From Vulcanimicrobiota bacterium (GTDB taxonomy: Bacteria; Vulcanimicrobiota; Xenobia; Xenobiales; JADMJV01), in assembly GCA_019637395.1 (NCBI GenBank), contig JAHBVR010000006.1, positions 124,001 through 188,000 of the forward strand: 64,000 bases of DNA. Reading direction: 5' to 3'. The notes under the pieces are model-generated. The model saw only the letters and a program-made list of their open reading frames with translations. It was not told where the DNA came from and ran no database searches. A program made the translations under genes and the position numbers. Positions 18,175-27,763 of this stretch are shown in pieces; position 1 is the first letter of the stretch; each line of letters begins with the position of its first letter.

Positions 18175-20280
18175 TTGGAACGCAAGCATCTAACCCTCGA
18201 GGTGAAGGAGAACGGCACGGCCGTCATCACCCTGGATATGGCCGAGAGCAAGGTCAACCTGATCAACTTTGAGTTGCTAACCGAGTTTAAAGAAGCTCTG
18301 GAAGAGCTGACCAGCAACGCCTCGGCCCGAGCGCTGGTGGTCACCAGCGCTAAAAAGGCCCAGTTCATCGCGGGCGCGGATATCAAGCTGATCCAGGGGA
18401 TCCATTCCATCGAGTCGGGCTACCAGTTGTGCGTTCAGGCTCAGGAAATCTACACTCAACTGGCCAACCTGAACATCCCCACCGTCTGCTCCATCGAAGG
18501 ACCCTGTCTGGGCGGCGGATTGGAACTGGCCCTGTGCTGTCAGTACCGGCTGGCCAGTGACTCCAGCTCCACCGTGCTGGGGCTTCCCGAAGTTCAGATC
18601 GGGGTATTGCCCGGTCTGGGCGGGACCCAGCGCCTGCCCCGCCTGATCGGTCTGCAGGCCTCTCTGGACATGATCTTGACCGGGCGCAAAGTCAAACCAG
18701 CCAAAGCTCTCAAGCTGGGCTTGGTAGACGAAGTCGTGCCGGCTTCGCTGCTGGCCAAACGCTCCATGCAGGCCGCCACGGAGTTGCGTGACCGTCTCGG
18801 TCAAGCCTGGATCAATACCCAGAAACGGGGCCAAAGCAAAGCCTCCAACTGGTTGGGCAAACTGGCCGCCCGCAGCTTCCTGCCGATGAAGTTACGTCAG
18901 GACCTGGAAAAGAAGACGCGCGGCCACTATCCCGCTCCCTTCAAAGCTCTGGAGTCGGTACTGAACAGCCAGAAGACCACTCTGGCCGAAGGGCTGCGCC
19001 TGGAGGCGGAGTTATTCGCGGAATGCGCCACCACTTCGGTGAGCAAGTCCCTGATTCACCTCTATGAAATCACCACCCAGAATCGCGCCGATTCGGCCAG
19101 GATGGCCGACGCGGTCACCCAGGAAAAAACCAAGGTAGGCGTGTTGGGCGCCGGCTTGATGGGTTCAGGTATCACCACCGTGGCCGCCGCCCAGGGTTAC
19201 CCGATTGTTATCAAAGATCAGAATGCCGACAGCGCCGGCCGCGTCATGGCCTATGCCGATAAGGTGTACAGTCGGGAGGTGGAGCGTAAACGCATCCGCG
19301 CCTTCGAAAAAGGCAAGCGCCTCAACCGCATTCATCCCACCACCGAGTATAAGCCCTTTGACAACGCCGAGATCGTGATCGAAGCCGTCTTTGAAGACGT
19401 GGCCGTCAAACACAAAGTGATTCAGGAAATCGAAGCGATCAATCCTAAGGCCATTTTCGCTACCAACACTTCGGCCATTCCCATCGGCGACATCGCCCAA
19501 GGGGCGGCCCGACCCGAACAGGTACTGGGCATGCACTTCTTCTCTCCGGTGGAGAAGATGCAGTTAGTGGAAGTCATCACTACCAAGGATACCAGCGAAG
19601 AAGCTTTGCACCGCGTGGTCAAGCTCGCGCGCGAGATGAACACCCACGTAGTGGTGGTCAACGACGGCCCCGGCTTTTTTACTTCCCGCGTGCTCTCGGC
19701 CTTTCTCGGCCAGGCTTTATTGTGCTACGCGGAAGGCACGCCCGCCGATCAGATCGATGCCGCCCTGACCGAACTCGGCTTTCCGGTCGGCCCTATGACT
19801 TTGATCGACGAAGTAGGACTGGACGTGGCCGCCAAGGTTATGAAAGTCATGAACGATCATCTCCCGCTACGCTTCCCCAAGCCGGCCGGCTGGGAAGCCA
19901 TCAGCGCCGACGGGCGGGCCGGCAAAAAATCGGGCAAAGGATTCTATCTCTACTCGAAGGGCAAGAAGGTAGCCGATCAGGCGTTGCACCAGAAGGTGAC
20001 GTCGACCTCGGCCTCACGCAACCTGACCCGCCGCGACATCCAGGAGCGCTGCCTCTACGCCTTCCTATGCGAAAGCCTGCACTGCCTGGAGGAAGGCATT
20101 CTGCGCAGCCAGGACGACGGCGATCTGGCCAGCGTCTTCGGATTGGGTTTCCCGCCTTTCCTGGGCGGACCATTCTTCCTCATGAAGCAGCAAGGCGTGG
20201 ACACCACCACCCGCAAACTCGAGGAACTCAGGCAACGCTTCGGCGATGCCTTCGCTTCCCCTCAACTGACCCGCGCCTAG
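18175..20280 (+). CDS. fadJ: multifunctional enoyl-CoA hydratase / 3-hydroxyacyl-CoA dehydrogenase
   Basis: About 701 residues from a TTG at 18175, four bases after the fadI stop, with GAGG upstream. The frame is open further upstream but would lie inside fadI. The crotonase domain comes first (GPCLGGGLELAL and LPEVQIGVLPGLGGTQRLPRL near residues 110-160). The NAD-binding Rossmann domain (GVLGAGLMGSGI) starts near residue 322, followed by the C-terminal HADH domain (GMHFFSPVEKMQLVE, FFTSRVL). Together with FadI it performs hydration, oxidation and thiolysis of fatty acyl-CoA. Its TAG stop overlaps that of the convergent thioesterase. Confidence 0.93.
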   Translation: MERKHLTLEVKENGTAVITLDMAESKVNLINFELLTEFKEALEELTSNASARALVVTSAKKAQFIAGADIKLIQGIHSIESGYQLCVQAQEIYTQLANLNIPTVCSIEGPCLGGGLELALCCQYRLASDSSSTVLGLPEVQIGVLPGLGGTQRLPRLIGLQASLDMILTGRKVKPAKALKLGLVDEVVPASLLAKRSMQAATELRDRLGQAWINTQKRGQSKASNWLGKLAARSFLPMKLRQDLEKKTRGHYPAPFKALESVLNSQKTTLAEGLRLEAELFAECATTSVSKSLIHLYEITTQNRADSARMADAVTQEKTKVGVLGAGLMGSGITTVAAAQGYPIVIKDQNADSAGRVMAYADKVYSREVERKRIRAFEKGKRLNRIHPTTEYKPFDNAEIVIEAVFEDVAVKHKVIQEIEAINPKAIFATNTSAIPIGDIAQGAARPEQVLGMHFFSPVEKMQLVEVITTKDTSEEALHRVVKLAREMNTHVVVVNDGPGFFTSRVLSAFLGQALLCYAEGTPADQIDAALTELGFPVGPMTLIDEVGLDVAAKVMKVMNDHLPLRFPKPAGWEAISADGRAGKKSGKGFYLYSKGKKVADQALHQKVTSTSASRNLTRRDIQERCLYAFLCESLHCLEEGILRSQDDGDLASVFGLGFPPFLGGPFFLMKQQGVDTTTRKLEELRQRFGDAFASPQLTRA

Positions 20281-20651
20281 AGCCCCTGGGCGCCGTGGGC
20301 GACGGGGCGGCCGGATTCGTCAATGGACACGAAGATAAGGGTGGCCTGGGTGACGTCGATCTTGCGGGAGACGCCGTTGTGCATGCGCTCGGCCACCACC
20401 GAGACGTCCACCGTTAAGCTGGTTCGGCCTTTCTTGATCACGGTGCCATAGAAGCTGACCACGTCGCCCACCAGGACCGCCTGCTTGAATTCGACCTTTT
20501 CCAGGGCGACCGTTACGACACGGTAGGCGGTGCAACGCTGAGCGGCAATGGCGCCGGCCTGATCGATATAGCTGAGCAACACGCCCCCAAAAATCGTTCC
20601 CTGCCCGTTGGTCTCCCGGGGCATCATCATTACCCGAATCGATGGTTCCAC
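20277..20651 (-). CDS. acyl-CoA thioesterase, hot-dog fold
   Basis: A 124-residue hot-dog domain. Typical thioesterase segments are NGQGTIFGGVLLSYIDQAGAIAA (acyl-CoA hydrolase motif, with the Asp in YIDQAG), VEFKQAVLVGDVV and TQATLIFVSID. It would hydrolyse acyl-CoA in the cytoplasm and matches the BACH/YciA group. I chose GTG 20651 because GGGAGG lies just upstream; a TTG at 20696 has no ribosome site and runs into the pilQ terminator. It converges on fadJ, whose substrates overlap with its own. Confidence 0.85.
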   Translation of the reverse strand: MEPSIRVMMMPRETNGQGTIFGGVLLSYIDQAGAIAAQRCTAYRVVTVALEKVEFKQAVLVGDVVSFYGTVIKKGRTSLTVDVSVVAERMHNGVSRKIDVTQATLIFVSIDESGRPVAHGAQGL

Positions 20652-20698
20652 TCGCCTCCCTTTGGTCGGCGACCCCCTAACTCCCCCTCTCACCAATG

Positions 20699-20728
20699 GA
20701 AAAGAAAAAGGACCGGTTTCCCGGTCCT
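20699..20728 (-). terminator. intrinsic terminator downstream of pilQ
   Basis: Read on the minus strand, AGGACCGG pairs with CCGGTCCT across a four-base loop, followed by a T-rich run (TTTTTCTTTT). It lies 22 bases after the pilQ stop and closes the pilM-pilN-pilO-pilQ block. Confidence 0.85.
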
Positions 20729-20750
20729 CTTCCTTTCGCGTTCGCGAAGG

Positions 20751-22865
20751 TTACTTCATAATGTTGGGGGTCAGCATGATGACCACTTCGTTACGAGTTT
20801 TCGAGAACGTGGTGTTGCGGAAGAGAGTGCCGAAGATGGGCAGGTCGCCCAGCAACGGAATCTTCTGCACAGCCTGGATATCTTCTTCGCGAATCAGGCC
20901 GCCGAGAACGAGCGTCTCGCCGTCTTTGATTCGGGCGTCGGTGGTGACCTTACGCACCGCAGTGCGCGGGTACTGGTTATTCACCAGTTCGACCAGGGTG
21001 CTCACCTCGGGGAGGATCTTGCAGACCACGTAGCCGTCTTGTTTCACGTTGGCGGTTACGTCCAACTTGATACCGATGTCAACGTAGTTCACCTGGAACT
21101 GACCAGCGCGGGGGTCGAAGTAGACGATGGGGAACTTGTCACCGATGTGAATCTGAGCTTCCGTTCCGCTCTGGGCGGCGACGCGGGGCGAGGCCAAAAC
21201 CTTGGCTTCGTTCTGCGAGATAAGGAAGTTCAGATTGGCCTGGAGAACCAAGCCGCTACGGGCAAAGGTGCCAATGTCCAAGGGGAAAGCCTGGGCGCCG
21301 GCAACGGCCTGGGCACCCTGGAAGGCGCCGATGCCACTGACACGGTTACCGATGATTTCGAAGGGGCTAACCTGGGCCGGAGCGCCGCCGGCGAGAGGGG
21401 TGCCGATGATGCCACGATAGTTCTCAGCGAAAGTAACGTTAGTCGCACCGGCGGCTCCACTCTGGCTGGTCCAGAGAATACCGACGTTCTTACGACCGGC
21501 TTCGGTCAGGTCAACAACTTTGCATTCGATGACAACCTGGTCCAGGGGTTTATCGAGCTGGTCAAGGAGTTCCTTGGCCTGCTCGATGGCTCCGGGGGAG
21601 CCTTCGAGGATCAGGGTGGACTGACGGGTGTCGACGTTCATCTGAACGTCGGGCACCAGGGTGGCCAGCAGCGACTTGACTTCATTCAAGTCGCCGTACT
21701 TCACCTGTACGAACTCACGCTGGGGGGGCGGTGGCACATCCGGAACGCGGTCCAGATTCGGAACATCGTTCTTGATTTGCAGGATGTCACTGCGGGAGCC
21801 CACAGCGTAAAAGCCGTTCATGGTAGGGTGAGGGATGAACTCAACGTCTTTGTACTGCCCCTGCAAGAAACCGATGACCTTAGCGGCGGGAGCCTTTTCC
21901 AGCAGGATTTCCTGACGGATGGCGCCCTTGCGGGTCTTCGGTCCCATGCTCTTGCCGAGGATTTCATCCTCGATCTGGTTGACCTTTTCGGGAGCGGCCA
22001 CAATCAGAGTATTGTAGCCGATCAGCTTGTAAGCGATGTCGTTTTCCTGCATCTTGAGGATGAGGGCGAGAGCGCCGTCCACCGGAACGCTCTTCAGCGT
22101 GACGGTTACAGAGCCTTCGACACCGGGTCCGATGTAGACGTTTCGGCCCATTTCTTTGGCCAGGATTTTGATGACGTAGACTAGGTCAGCATTGACGAAG
22201 TCCAGGGTCACCAGCTTGGGACGGTTGGCCACGCGGCGGGGAGCAGGGCGGCGGCGCAGGGCCGACGTTTCCTGACCCGAGCCCGACAGGGCGATCATCC
22301 GAGGAGCGGCCGGGCGGGGAGCCTGAGCTACCTGCGCCGGCTTCACCGCGGGGTGATGCGCCGGGACGTGGTGAGCAACCGGCTGTTTGGGCTGTTTGGG
22401 TTCGGGCTGAGCGGCTTGAACCGGCTCGGCTGGGGTGTTCGTTTGTTTCCCCTCAGCCATAGTAACGGTCGAGACCGACAGGGTGAGACCCTTAGAGCCC
22501 GTGGCGGTGACTACTTTGTAGTCCGGTAAGCTGACAGTGCTTACGGTAATGCGAACGGTGGAATCCGTTAGCTGTTTGACAGAGGCGCTGCTGACCAAGC
22601 CTTTGTTGATCGGCATTGCGCCTTTGACGTTGCCGCCCAGCTTGGCTGGGAACACGTCAACGATGATTTGATTTTGCGGCTGGGTAAGTGCTTTAGCGCG
22701 ATGCTGCACAGGGCCGCTGGCTGAAACTTCGATGCGCACGGTGTTAGAGCCACCAACGACCTTAACATCGGTGACCGTGCCGTCGGCGTAGGCCACCGAG
22801 GCGAAGCCAACGAGCACCAGGAGCGCCATCAAAAATCTCCAGCTTCTATGCGTAACTGAAAGCAT
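20751..22865 (-). CDS. pilQ: type IV pilus secretin PilQ
   Basis: PilQ forms the outer-membrane gate for the pilus. From ATG 22865 (AAGGAGGTGG upstream) it is 704 residues; the longer frame to 23024 has no ribosome site. A signal peptide ends near AYA (about residue 27). An AMIN domain follows (roughly 30-130), then a Pro/Gln-rich linker, an STN/N0 domain (KLVTLDFVNADLVYVIKILAKE in two parts), N-domains and the secretin pore (VLASPRVAAQSG, then VTTDARIKDGETLVLGGLI). Its presence implies a diderm envelope. A 253-base gap separates it from pilO, so it may have its own promoter. Confidence 0.95.
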   Translation of the reverse strand: MLSVTHRSWRFLMALLVLVGFASVAYADGTVTDVKVVGGSNTVRIEVSASGPVQHRAKALTQPQNQIIVDVFPAKLGGNVKGAMPINKGLVSSASVKQLTDSTVRITVSTVSLPDYKVVTATGSKGLTLSVSTVTMAEGKQTNTPAEPVQAAQPEPKQPKQPVAHHVPAHHPAVKPAQVAQAPRPAAPRMIALSGSGQETSALRRRPAPRRVANRPKLVTLDFVNADLVYVIKILAKEMGRNVYIGPGVEGSVTVTLKSVPVDGALALILKMQENDIAYKLIGYNTLIVAAPEKVNQIEDEILGKSMGPKTRKGAIRQEILLEKAPAAKVIGFLQGQYKDVEFIPHPTMNGFYAVGSRSDILQIKNDVPNLDRVPDVPPPPQREFVQVKYGDLNEVKSLLATLVPDVQMNVDTRQSTLILEGSPGAIEQAKELLDQLDKPLDQVVIECKVVDLTEAGRKNVGILWTSQSGAAGATNVTFAENYRGIIGTPLAGGAPAQVSPFEIIGNRVSGIGAFQGAQAVAGAQAFPLDIGTFARSGLVLQANLNFLISQNEAKVLASPRVAAQSGTEAQIHIGDKFPIVYFDPRAGQFQVNYVDIGIKLDVTANVKQDGYVVCKILPEVSTLVELVNNQYPRTAVRKVTTDARIKDGETLVLGGLIREEDIQAVQKIPLLGDLPIFGTLFRNTTFSKTRNEVVIMLTPNIMK

Positions 22866-23118
22866 AGAATTCACCCACCTCCTTAGATATCGAAATAAGT
22901 CTGCATCACAGTGGATGGCTGCTGCCATCCATCGGCCACAACGACTGGGACCCGTCATAGCCACATTGTTCTTTGTGTTTGTGAACCGAGTCCCTAAGTC
23001 ATCACCACCCATCCTGAAATGCACCCCGGACCCGCGGTCCGCGGCAGCTATGTTAGAAATATTCTGCGCTGCCGTCTATCCAGACCAACCGGCCCGGACA
23101 GACTCCAGCTTCTTTACT

Positions 23119-23775
23119 TTAGTTCGTGCCAGTCTTCAGATAAGCCGTAATCGGCAGATCCAGGCTCAACGTCGGGCTCCCGACGCTGGTCTCGGAGGCA
23201 GTACCACCTCTGCTCATATGAAGCGAGTTGATGGTGACCAAACGGTCGAGCTTCATCGCGCCCAACTGATAGAGGAATTCCACGATAGTGGAATACTTGC
23301 CGCTCAGGGTCATCGTAAAAATACGAGTCTGGAAAGCCGCCAGGGCTTCGGGAGTTTCCTGAGCCGGCGCCGGAGCTCCACCGCTACCACCGGCCGGAGC
23401 CGAGGCCTGCTGGGGATTGCCCGGAGAGATGGACTTGATGATAAAGGTGTAGTCACCGGTGGTCTTCTGCTGGTCGAGCACCAGGCGCTCGATTTCCCGC
23501 AGGTAGTTCCCAACGAACTCGTCCGGGGTTTCATTGCTAACCTTGGTCGAAATGACCTTTTGCAACTCTTCCTGCTTCTCGCGGACTTGCTGCTGCAACA
23601 GCGGCAACTCCTTGATAGCTTCCTTCAGAGCGTTCAACTCCTCTTGCTTGGCGGCCAGATTAGCCTCAGCAGCCTTCTTGCGCTCCCACTTTTCGCTCCA
23701 GTCGAACATGTAGAAGCCGGCGCCGATGAGGAGAATCGCGATGATCGCGATAATCAATTTCATAGGTGTGGTCAT
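23119..23775 (-). CDS. pilO: type IV pilus inner-membrane platform protein PilO
   Basis: This 218-residue bitopic protein has one N-terminal membrane helix (residues about 5-25, IIAIIAILLIGAGFYMF) and then a coiled coil rich in Lys/Glu (30-80). The periplasmic ferredoxin-like domain follows, including the TFIIKSI and LSGKYSTIVEFLYQLGAM segments typical of PilO. It pairs with PilN in the alignment subcomplex. It lies directly after pilN with a 12-base gap. A Pro/Gly/Ala-rich insert (PAGGSGGAPAPAQE) interrupts the periplasmic domain. Confidence 0.9.
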   Translation of the reverse strand: MTTPMKLIIAIIAILLIGAGFYMFDWSEKWERKKAAEANLAAKQEELNALKEAIKELPLLQQQVREKQEELQKVISTKVSNETPDEFVGNYLREIERLVLDQQKTTGDYTFIIKSISPGNPQQASAPAGGSGGAPAPAQETPEALAAFQTRIFTMTLSGKYSTIVEFLYQLGAMKLDRLVTINSLHMSRGGTASETSVGSPTLSLDLPITAYLKTGTN

Positions 23776-23787
23776 TACACAGTCTCC

Positions 23788-24456
23788 TTACGGGGTGGCG
23801 CCGGGCGCCGGGGTTGCAGGTGCAGTAGAAGTCGGATCTTCCGACGGCGGGGGAGGGGGAGGGGCGGTGCTCGCGTCCTTCGTTCCCGGAGGCTTGTCCG
23901 TAGCCGCATTGGGATCAAAGTGGATGGTCATACTGAAGGTAAAGACATCCTCGGTATTGCCCTTACGTGAGCAGCTCTGGAGAACCGTGCCGTCGAAATA
24001 GGCGGATTCATTGAAGTTCTTCATCGTGGCAGCCACGATGGAGAGCGGCAGAGCGCCAGCGGCAGTCCCCGAGAACGAAATAGTGTTCGGGCCCGGGTCA
24101 ATATTCAGATTATCGATGTAGACGCTGTCAGGCAACAGAGAGCCGACCTCGCTCATCAAATTAGCGTACTTGAGAGGGTCGTGCATCAAGCTCTTGACCA
24201 GCTGGAACTGCTGCTCAAGCTTGGCGAGCTTTTCACGCTCTTTTTCGATGGCTTTCTTCGCCGTCTCGCACTGCTTGATCTCAGCCTCGACACCTACCCT
24301 TTGTTCGTCGATCTTCTTGATCTGTTGCTCAAGAGTTTGGCCGTAATAGTAAAAAGCCCCACTCGTCGCTACCACGAACACGAACAAAACGATCACGAGC
24401 GGATCGATTTGAAAACCGCGCTTTTCTGTTGGCAGCAGGTCTACCTTGATTGTCAT
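23788..24456 (-). CDS. pilN: type IV pilus protein PilN
   Basis: 222 residues. The cytoplasmic N-terminus carries VDLLPTEKR, the PilN motif (INLLP-type) that binds PilM. One membrane helix follows (residues 18-40), then a coiled coil and a periplasmic domain. The C-terminus is a Pro/Thr/Ala-rich tail of about 35 residues. It is located between pilM and pilO in the standard order. Confidence 0.9.
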   Translation of the reverse strand: MTIKVDLLPTEKRGFQIDPLVIVLFVFVVATSGAFYYYGQTLEQQIKKIDEQRVGVEAEIKQCETAKKAIEKEREKLAKLEQQFQLVKSLMHDPLKYANLMSEVGSLLPDSVYIDNLNIDPGPNTISFSGTAAGALPLSIVAATMKNFNESAYFDGTVLQSCSRKGNTEDVFTFSMTIHFDPNAATDKPPGTKDASTAPPPPPPSEDPTSTAPATPAPGATP

Positions 24457-24502
24457 TGTCTTCCTCCCGGTGAAGGGTTTGGATAATCCCGTCTCACTCT
24501 AT

Positions 24503-25615
24503 TCAAGCCTTAACCTCATACAAAGCAAGACCCATAACGACAGACGCCATCGGGGCCAGGTCCGCGAGTTGCTCGGACGAAGACTCCTGGGCGCGGGTTA
24601 CATTCACCCGACGAAATGGGTTCGCCACTTCGCAACGAACTCCTAACTTAGCGGAGAGATAAGCGTCTAAATTTTTGAAACGCGCCGTTCCCCCCGACAG
24701 AATCACACTCTCGATGCCCTCGCCACGATATCGTGAACGATAATAATCGAAGGAACGTTGCACTTCTGTTACGAGTTCGTTGAGAACTGGATCGATGACG
24801 TTAAAAATTCTCATGGCGGTCGGAGGCAAGGGATTCGGATCGGAGTCGACCTTGATGATGCCCTTTTCCTTTTTGATCTGCTCCGCTTCTTCAAAGCTCA
24901 AGTTGAGCGACTGCCCGATAGCCTTGGTGAAGCTGTTGCCGGCCGCTGAAACGGTACGACAGTGGCGCAACGTTCCCGACTTGAAGATGCTGATGCTGGT
25001 GGTGGCCGCTCCCAGATTGATGAGCGCAAAAGTCTTACTCAACTGCTCAGCATCCAGCGAGAACTTCAGGGAGCGATAAATAGCCAGCGGCTCGATGTCA
25101 ATAGCGCCGGTCTCCACCCCGGAGGCCGAGATCACCAGCTTGGTCTTCTCGGTAATTTCCTTGGGAACGGCGATCAAGAGCACTTCCATATTTTTGCCGT
25201 CGCCGGAATCTTCACTGATGATACTGCCGGAGACCTGCGCTTCGGTAACCGAATAGGGCAGATAGCGTTCCGCCTCAAACTGGATAGCCTGGCTCAACTC
25301 CTTGGCCGGCATCTTGGGCATAGGAATCGGCCGAATCACGACCTGCTGGCCGGCCACGGAAGTAACCACCTTCTTGACATTAAGGCCGTTAGCCGAAATC
25401 ATCTCGCGGATGGCCTCCCCCAGGGACGAGGACTCCATGATGGCGCCATCTTTAATAGCGGCTGCGGGAGTGGGGCAAGTCACGAACTTCCAGAGTGTCA
25501 GATTCGCGGAGGTACCCTGCAACTGACACATCTTGATGGTATTACTCCCAATATCGATAGCCCCGGTGTCGGGCGCCTTGGGGCCGATCAGGTTCTTCAA
25601 AAACCCAAATGCCAT
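24503..25615 (-). CDS. pilM: type IV pilus actin-like ATPase PilM
   Basis: From ATG 25615 (GAGGAGG upstream) the protein has 370 residues. It has the actin-like ATPase fold: phosphate loops GAIDIGSNTIKM at the start and ALINLGAATTSISIF in the middle, and adenosine motif SVILSGGTARFKNL near the end. PilM lies in the cytoplasm and binds the PilN N-terminus to link the pilus motor to the alignment complex. A longer frame to 25666 lacks a ribosome site. It heads the pilMNO(Q) block. Confidence 0.93.
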   Translation of the reverse strand: MAFGFLKNLIGPKAPDTGAIDIGSNTIKMCQLQGTSANLTLWKFVTCPTPAAAIKDGAIMESSSLGEAIREMISANGLNVKKVVTSVAGQQVVIRPIPMPKMPAKELSQAIQFEAERYLPYSVTEAQVSGSIISEDSGDGKNMEVLLIAVPKEITEKTKLVISASGVETGAIDIEPLAIYRSLKFSLDAEQLSKTFALINLGAATTSISIFKSGTLRHCRTVSAAGNSFTKAIGQSLNLSFEEAEQIKKEKGIIKVDSDPNPLPPTAMRIFNVIDPVLNELVTEVQRSFDYYRSRYRGEGIESVILSGGTARFKNLDAYLSAKLGVRCEVANPFRRVNVTRAQESSSEQLADLAPMASVVMGLALYEVKA

Positions 25616-25953
25616 ATCAGTTACAACCTCCTCTTCCGGCTGCTCGGCAACCTGCTTGACTTTCAACCGCGTCGTGCGAATCCAGGCCTGATTTTGCTTG
25701 AAAAGTCACCCTGTTCGATTGGAATTTTTTTAAATTTCCGCCAATTGTCGGCCCTTGTTCGATGATAGACACGAAAGTCCTCTTTAACCTGTACGTCACA
25801 CCCTGGACCTGAATCCCAGGATGTTCTGTTTTATCGAATCGTACATACAGTCGATGGCGGGCGGTCTTCTGAGACTCACCCCAAACTCCTGTTGTACGGG
25901 TCAGCAAATCCGCATTCTTTTCCAGGAGCCCCAAGTCCCGATCGCCGGAAGCC
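25616..25953. other. 338-base intergenic region upstream of pilM
   Basis: No convincing gene lies here. A 105-codon minus-strand frame exists but has mixed composition and no match to any known pattern. The stretch is clearly richer in A/T near 25721-25740, where GGAATTT and AAATTTCC form an imperfect inverted repeat. It is a reasonable place for the pilMNO promoter, since pilD and the sigma factor lie upstream on the same strand, but no -35/-10 pair can be called with certainty. Confidence 0.4.
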
Positions 25954-26823
25954 TTATATCATCTCGAAAGCGAAACGTTGATAGATCTCACCACCCCAAA
26001 GTGCTACGGGAACCGCCGCCAAAGACATAAAAGTCCCGAAAGGGACCGGATCCTTACCGCGCCCCTGGCGACTCAACAGCAAAGGCACCGCATACAGTGC
26101 CCCCAGAAGAAAACTGAGAAAGAAGGCCCCGAGCGCCATCTGCCAGCCCAGAAAAGCGCCGAGCACGGCGGCATACTTCACATCCCCCTCCCCCATCGCT
26201 TCCTGGCGCGCCACCAGCATCCCCAAAAACTGGATAAACTTAAAGAACAACCAGCCCACCGCCACACCGCACAACGAACTATACAAATTCGAGTGCAGAT
26301 CCCAATTCGTCAAGTCCTCGAACAGGTACATGTCTCCGCGGTTGGGCATAAAAACGCCCATGCCCGTTCCGAACAAAACCCCGAAGAGATTGACCTCATC
26401 CGGGATAATCCAATGGTCCACGTCGGTGAAGAAAACCGCCAGGGCCACACAAAAAAGGGCAAAATGGTAGAGCCAGGCCACCCCCAGCCCCTGGTCATGA
26501 TAAAGCAAACCCACCGCCGCCAGACCGGTCATCAACTCCACCCACATATAACGCGAGGAATAGGGTGAGCCGCAGTAGGCACAGGCGCCTCCCTGAACCC
26601 AATAGGAAAGCACCGGCAGGTTATGATACCAGCGCAACGGCACGCCGCAACTTCCGCAGGCTGAGCCGGGCATGACCACCGAGCGCTGCAAGGGTAGCCG
26701 ATAAATGACGACATTGAGGAAGCTCCCGATGATCAACCCGAAGCAAAGGACGAGCCATATCGTGAACGGGTGGACGCCGGTCAACAAATCGAGCAACAGC
26801 ATTCCGAACTCATTTTCATTCAT
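25954..26823 (-). CDS. pilD: prepilin peptidase / N-methyltransferase PilD
   Basis: A 289-residue polytopic membrane enzyme that cleaves and methylates type IV prepilins. The N-terminal zinc-binding cytoplasmic loop is present with two cysteine pairs (CGSCG and CAYCG, residues about 55-85). The aspartate protease motifs are TDVDHWIIPDEV and GEGDVKYAA, matching the two catalytic Asp sites. Around eight membrane helices can be seen. Its start overlaps the end of the sigma-factor gene by eight bases, so the two are translationally coupled. Confidence 0.95.
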   Translation of the reverse strand: MNENEFGMLLLDLLTGVHPFTIWLVLCFGLIIGSFLNVVIYRLPLQRSVVMPGSACGSCGVPLRWYHNLPVLSYWVQGGACAYCGSPYSSRYMWVELMTGLAAVGLLYHDQGLGVAWLYHFALFCVALAVFFTDVDHWIIPDEVNLFGVLFGTGMGVFMPNRGDMYLFEDLTNWDLHSNLYSSLCGVAVGWLFFKFIQFLGMLVARQEAMGEGDVKYAAVLGAFLGWQMALGAFFLSFLLGALYAVPLLLSRQGRGKDPVPFGTFMSLAAVPVALWGGEIYQRFAFEMI

Positions 26824-27616
26824 CTGGTGGTGCTTTAGCGCCGAGCCGCATCACAACCTGCAGCCGATTCAAGGCACGTCGCATGATCCGCGAGACGCGC
26901 TTGGGAGGAAGCCCGGTCTCGCCGGCGATCTGATTCTGATTAAGATCTCGGTAAAAGAACATCTTCACGATCTGGCGCTCCACCTCAACCAGGCGCTCCA
27001 AAGCCGAGTCCAGCCAGATGCGATCTTCCAGAGATAGCACGAAAGACTCCTCGCGAAGACTGCGGATACGACTAACCTGGGGACCGGAAGTCACATTCTC
27101 GCCCTGCATCTGCTCCAACGACACCACCGAGCCGGCCTTCAAGACCTCGACCACACCGTCGCGGGCAATATTACAACCTTCCGAGATCTCGCTGACGGTC
27201 GGCAAACGCTCATTGGCTTGCAGAAAGGACTCGACGAAGACGCCAACTTTACGGGAAACAGCTTGGAGCCAGCGCGGCTTGCGTACGGTCTCGGTGCGGT
27301 CTCGCAAGTAGTGGCGTAACTCACCGAGAATACAATGACTGGCGTAGGTAGAGAAGCGGTTCCCCGACGAGACGTTATAGGCCGAGACGGCCTTCAACAA
27401 GCCCAGGTAGCCAACCTGAACGAGATCCTCCCACTCGGCGCGCCCGCGGAACTTGCGCACCAGAGACACCACCAGACGAGAATAGCGAACAACAAGCTTC
27501 TCATGCAGCTCTGTCGACTGACCTGCACGATACGCCTCGAAAAGCGCGAGCTCGTCGTCCTCTGGAGAACCAGAGAGACTCTCGGCAAGAGAATCGTCGT
27601 CTTCAGAGGACTCCAA
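26816..27616 (-). CDS. alternative RNA polymerase sigma-70 factor (group 3)
   Basis: 266 residues. Region 2 is clear: DLVQVGYLGLLKAVSAY, then RFSTYASHCILGELRHYLRD (core binding and -10 recognition, about residues 65-110). A region 3 stretch follows (LPTVSEISEGC). Region 4 (LDSALERLVEVERQIVKMFF and the NQIAGETGLPPKRVSRIMRRAL helix-turn-helix) is near the C-terminus. The architecture resembles SigB/SigF/FliA-type factors and lacks the region 1.1 of a housekeeping sigma. It sits between pilC and pilD and overlaps pilD by eight bases, so control of pilus or surface genes is a fair inference. The first 25 residues are acidic. Confidence 0.88.
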   Translation of the reverse strand: MESSEDDDSLAESLSGSPEDDELALFEAYRAGQSTELHEKLVVRYSRLVVSLVRKFRGRAEWEDLVQVGYLGLLKAVSAYNVSSGNRFSTYASHCILGELRHYLRDRTETVRKPRWLQAVSRKVGVFVESFLQANERLPTVSEISEGCNIARDGVVEVLKAGSVVSLEQMQGENVTSGPQVSRIRSLREESFVLSLEDRIWLDSALERLVEVERQIVKMFFYRDLNQNQIAGETGLPPKRVSRIMRRALNRLQVVMRLGAKAPPDE

Positions 27617-27694
27617 CCCGGTTTATTCCCAACCCCTCTGGCCGATCAGCCGACTTGTCCCAGCACCGGCGGCCTTGCAGCCTGACCAGTCCCA

Positions 27695-27730
27695 CAAAAA
27701 GCGAAAGAAGCGGACCGAGGCCCGCTTCTT
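27695..27730 (-). terminator. intrinsic terminator downstream of pilC
   Basis: On the minus strand AAGAAGCGG pairs with CCGCTTCTT across an eight-base loop, followed by TCGCTTTTTG. It lies 34 bases after the pilC stop and separates pilT-pilC from the sigma factor-pilD transcript. Confidence 0.8.
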
Positions 27731-27763
27731 CACGTTTCGACAGATGCAGAGGGGAAGCCCCTG

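Noticed and set aside
25617-25934. 105-codon frame in the gap upstream of pilM
   Set aside because: Mixed composition, no motif, overlaps the pilM ribosome site, and no support from neighbours.
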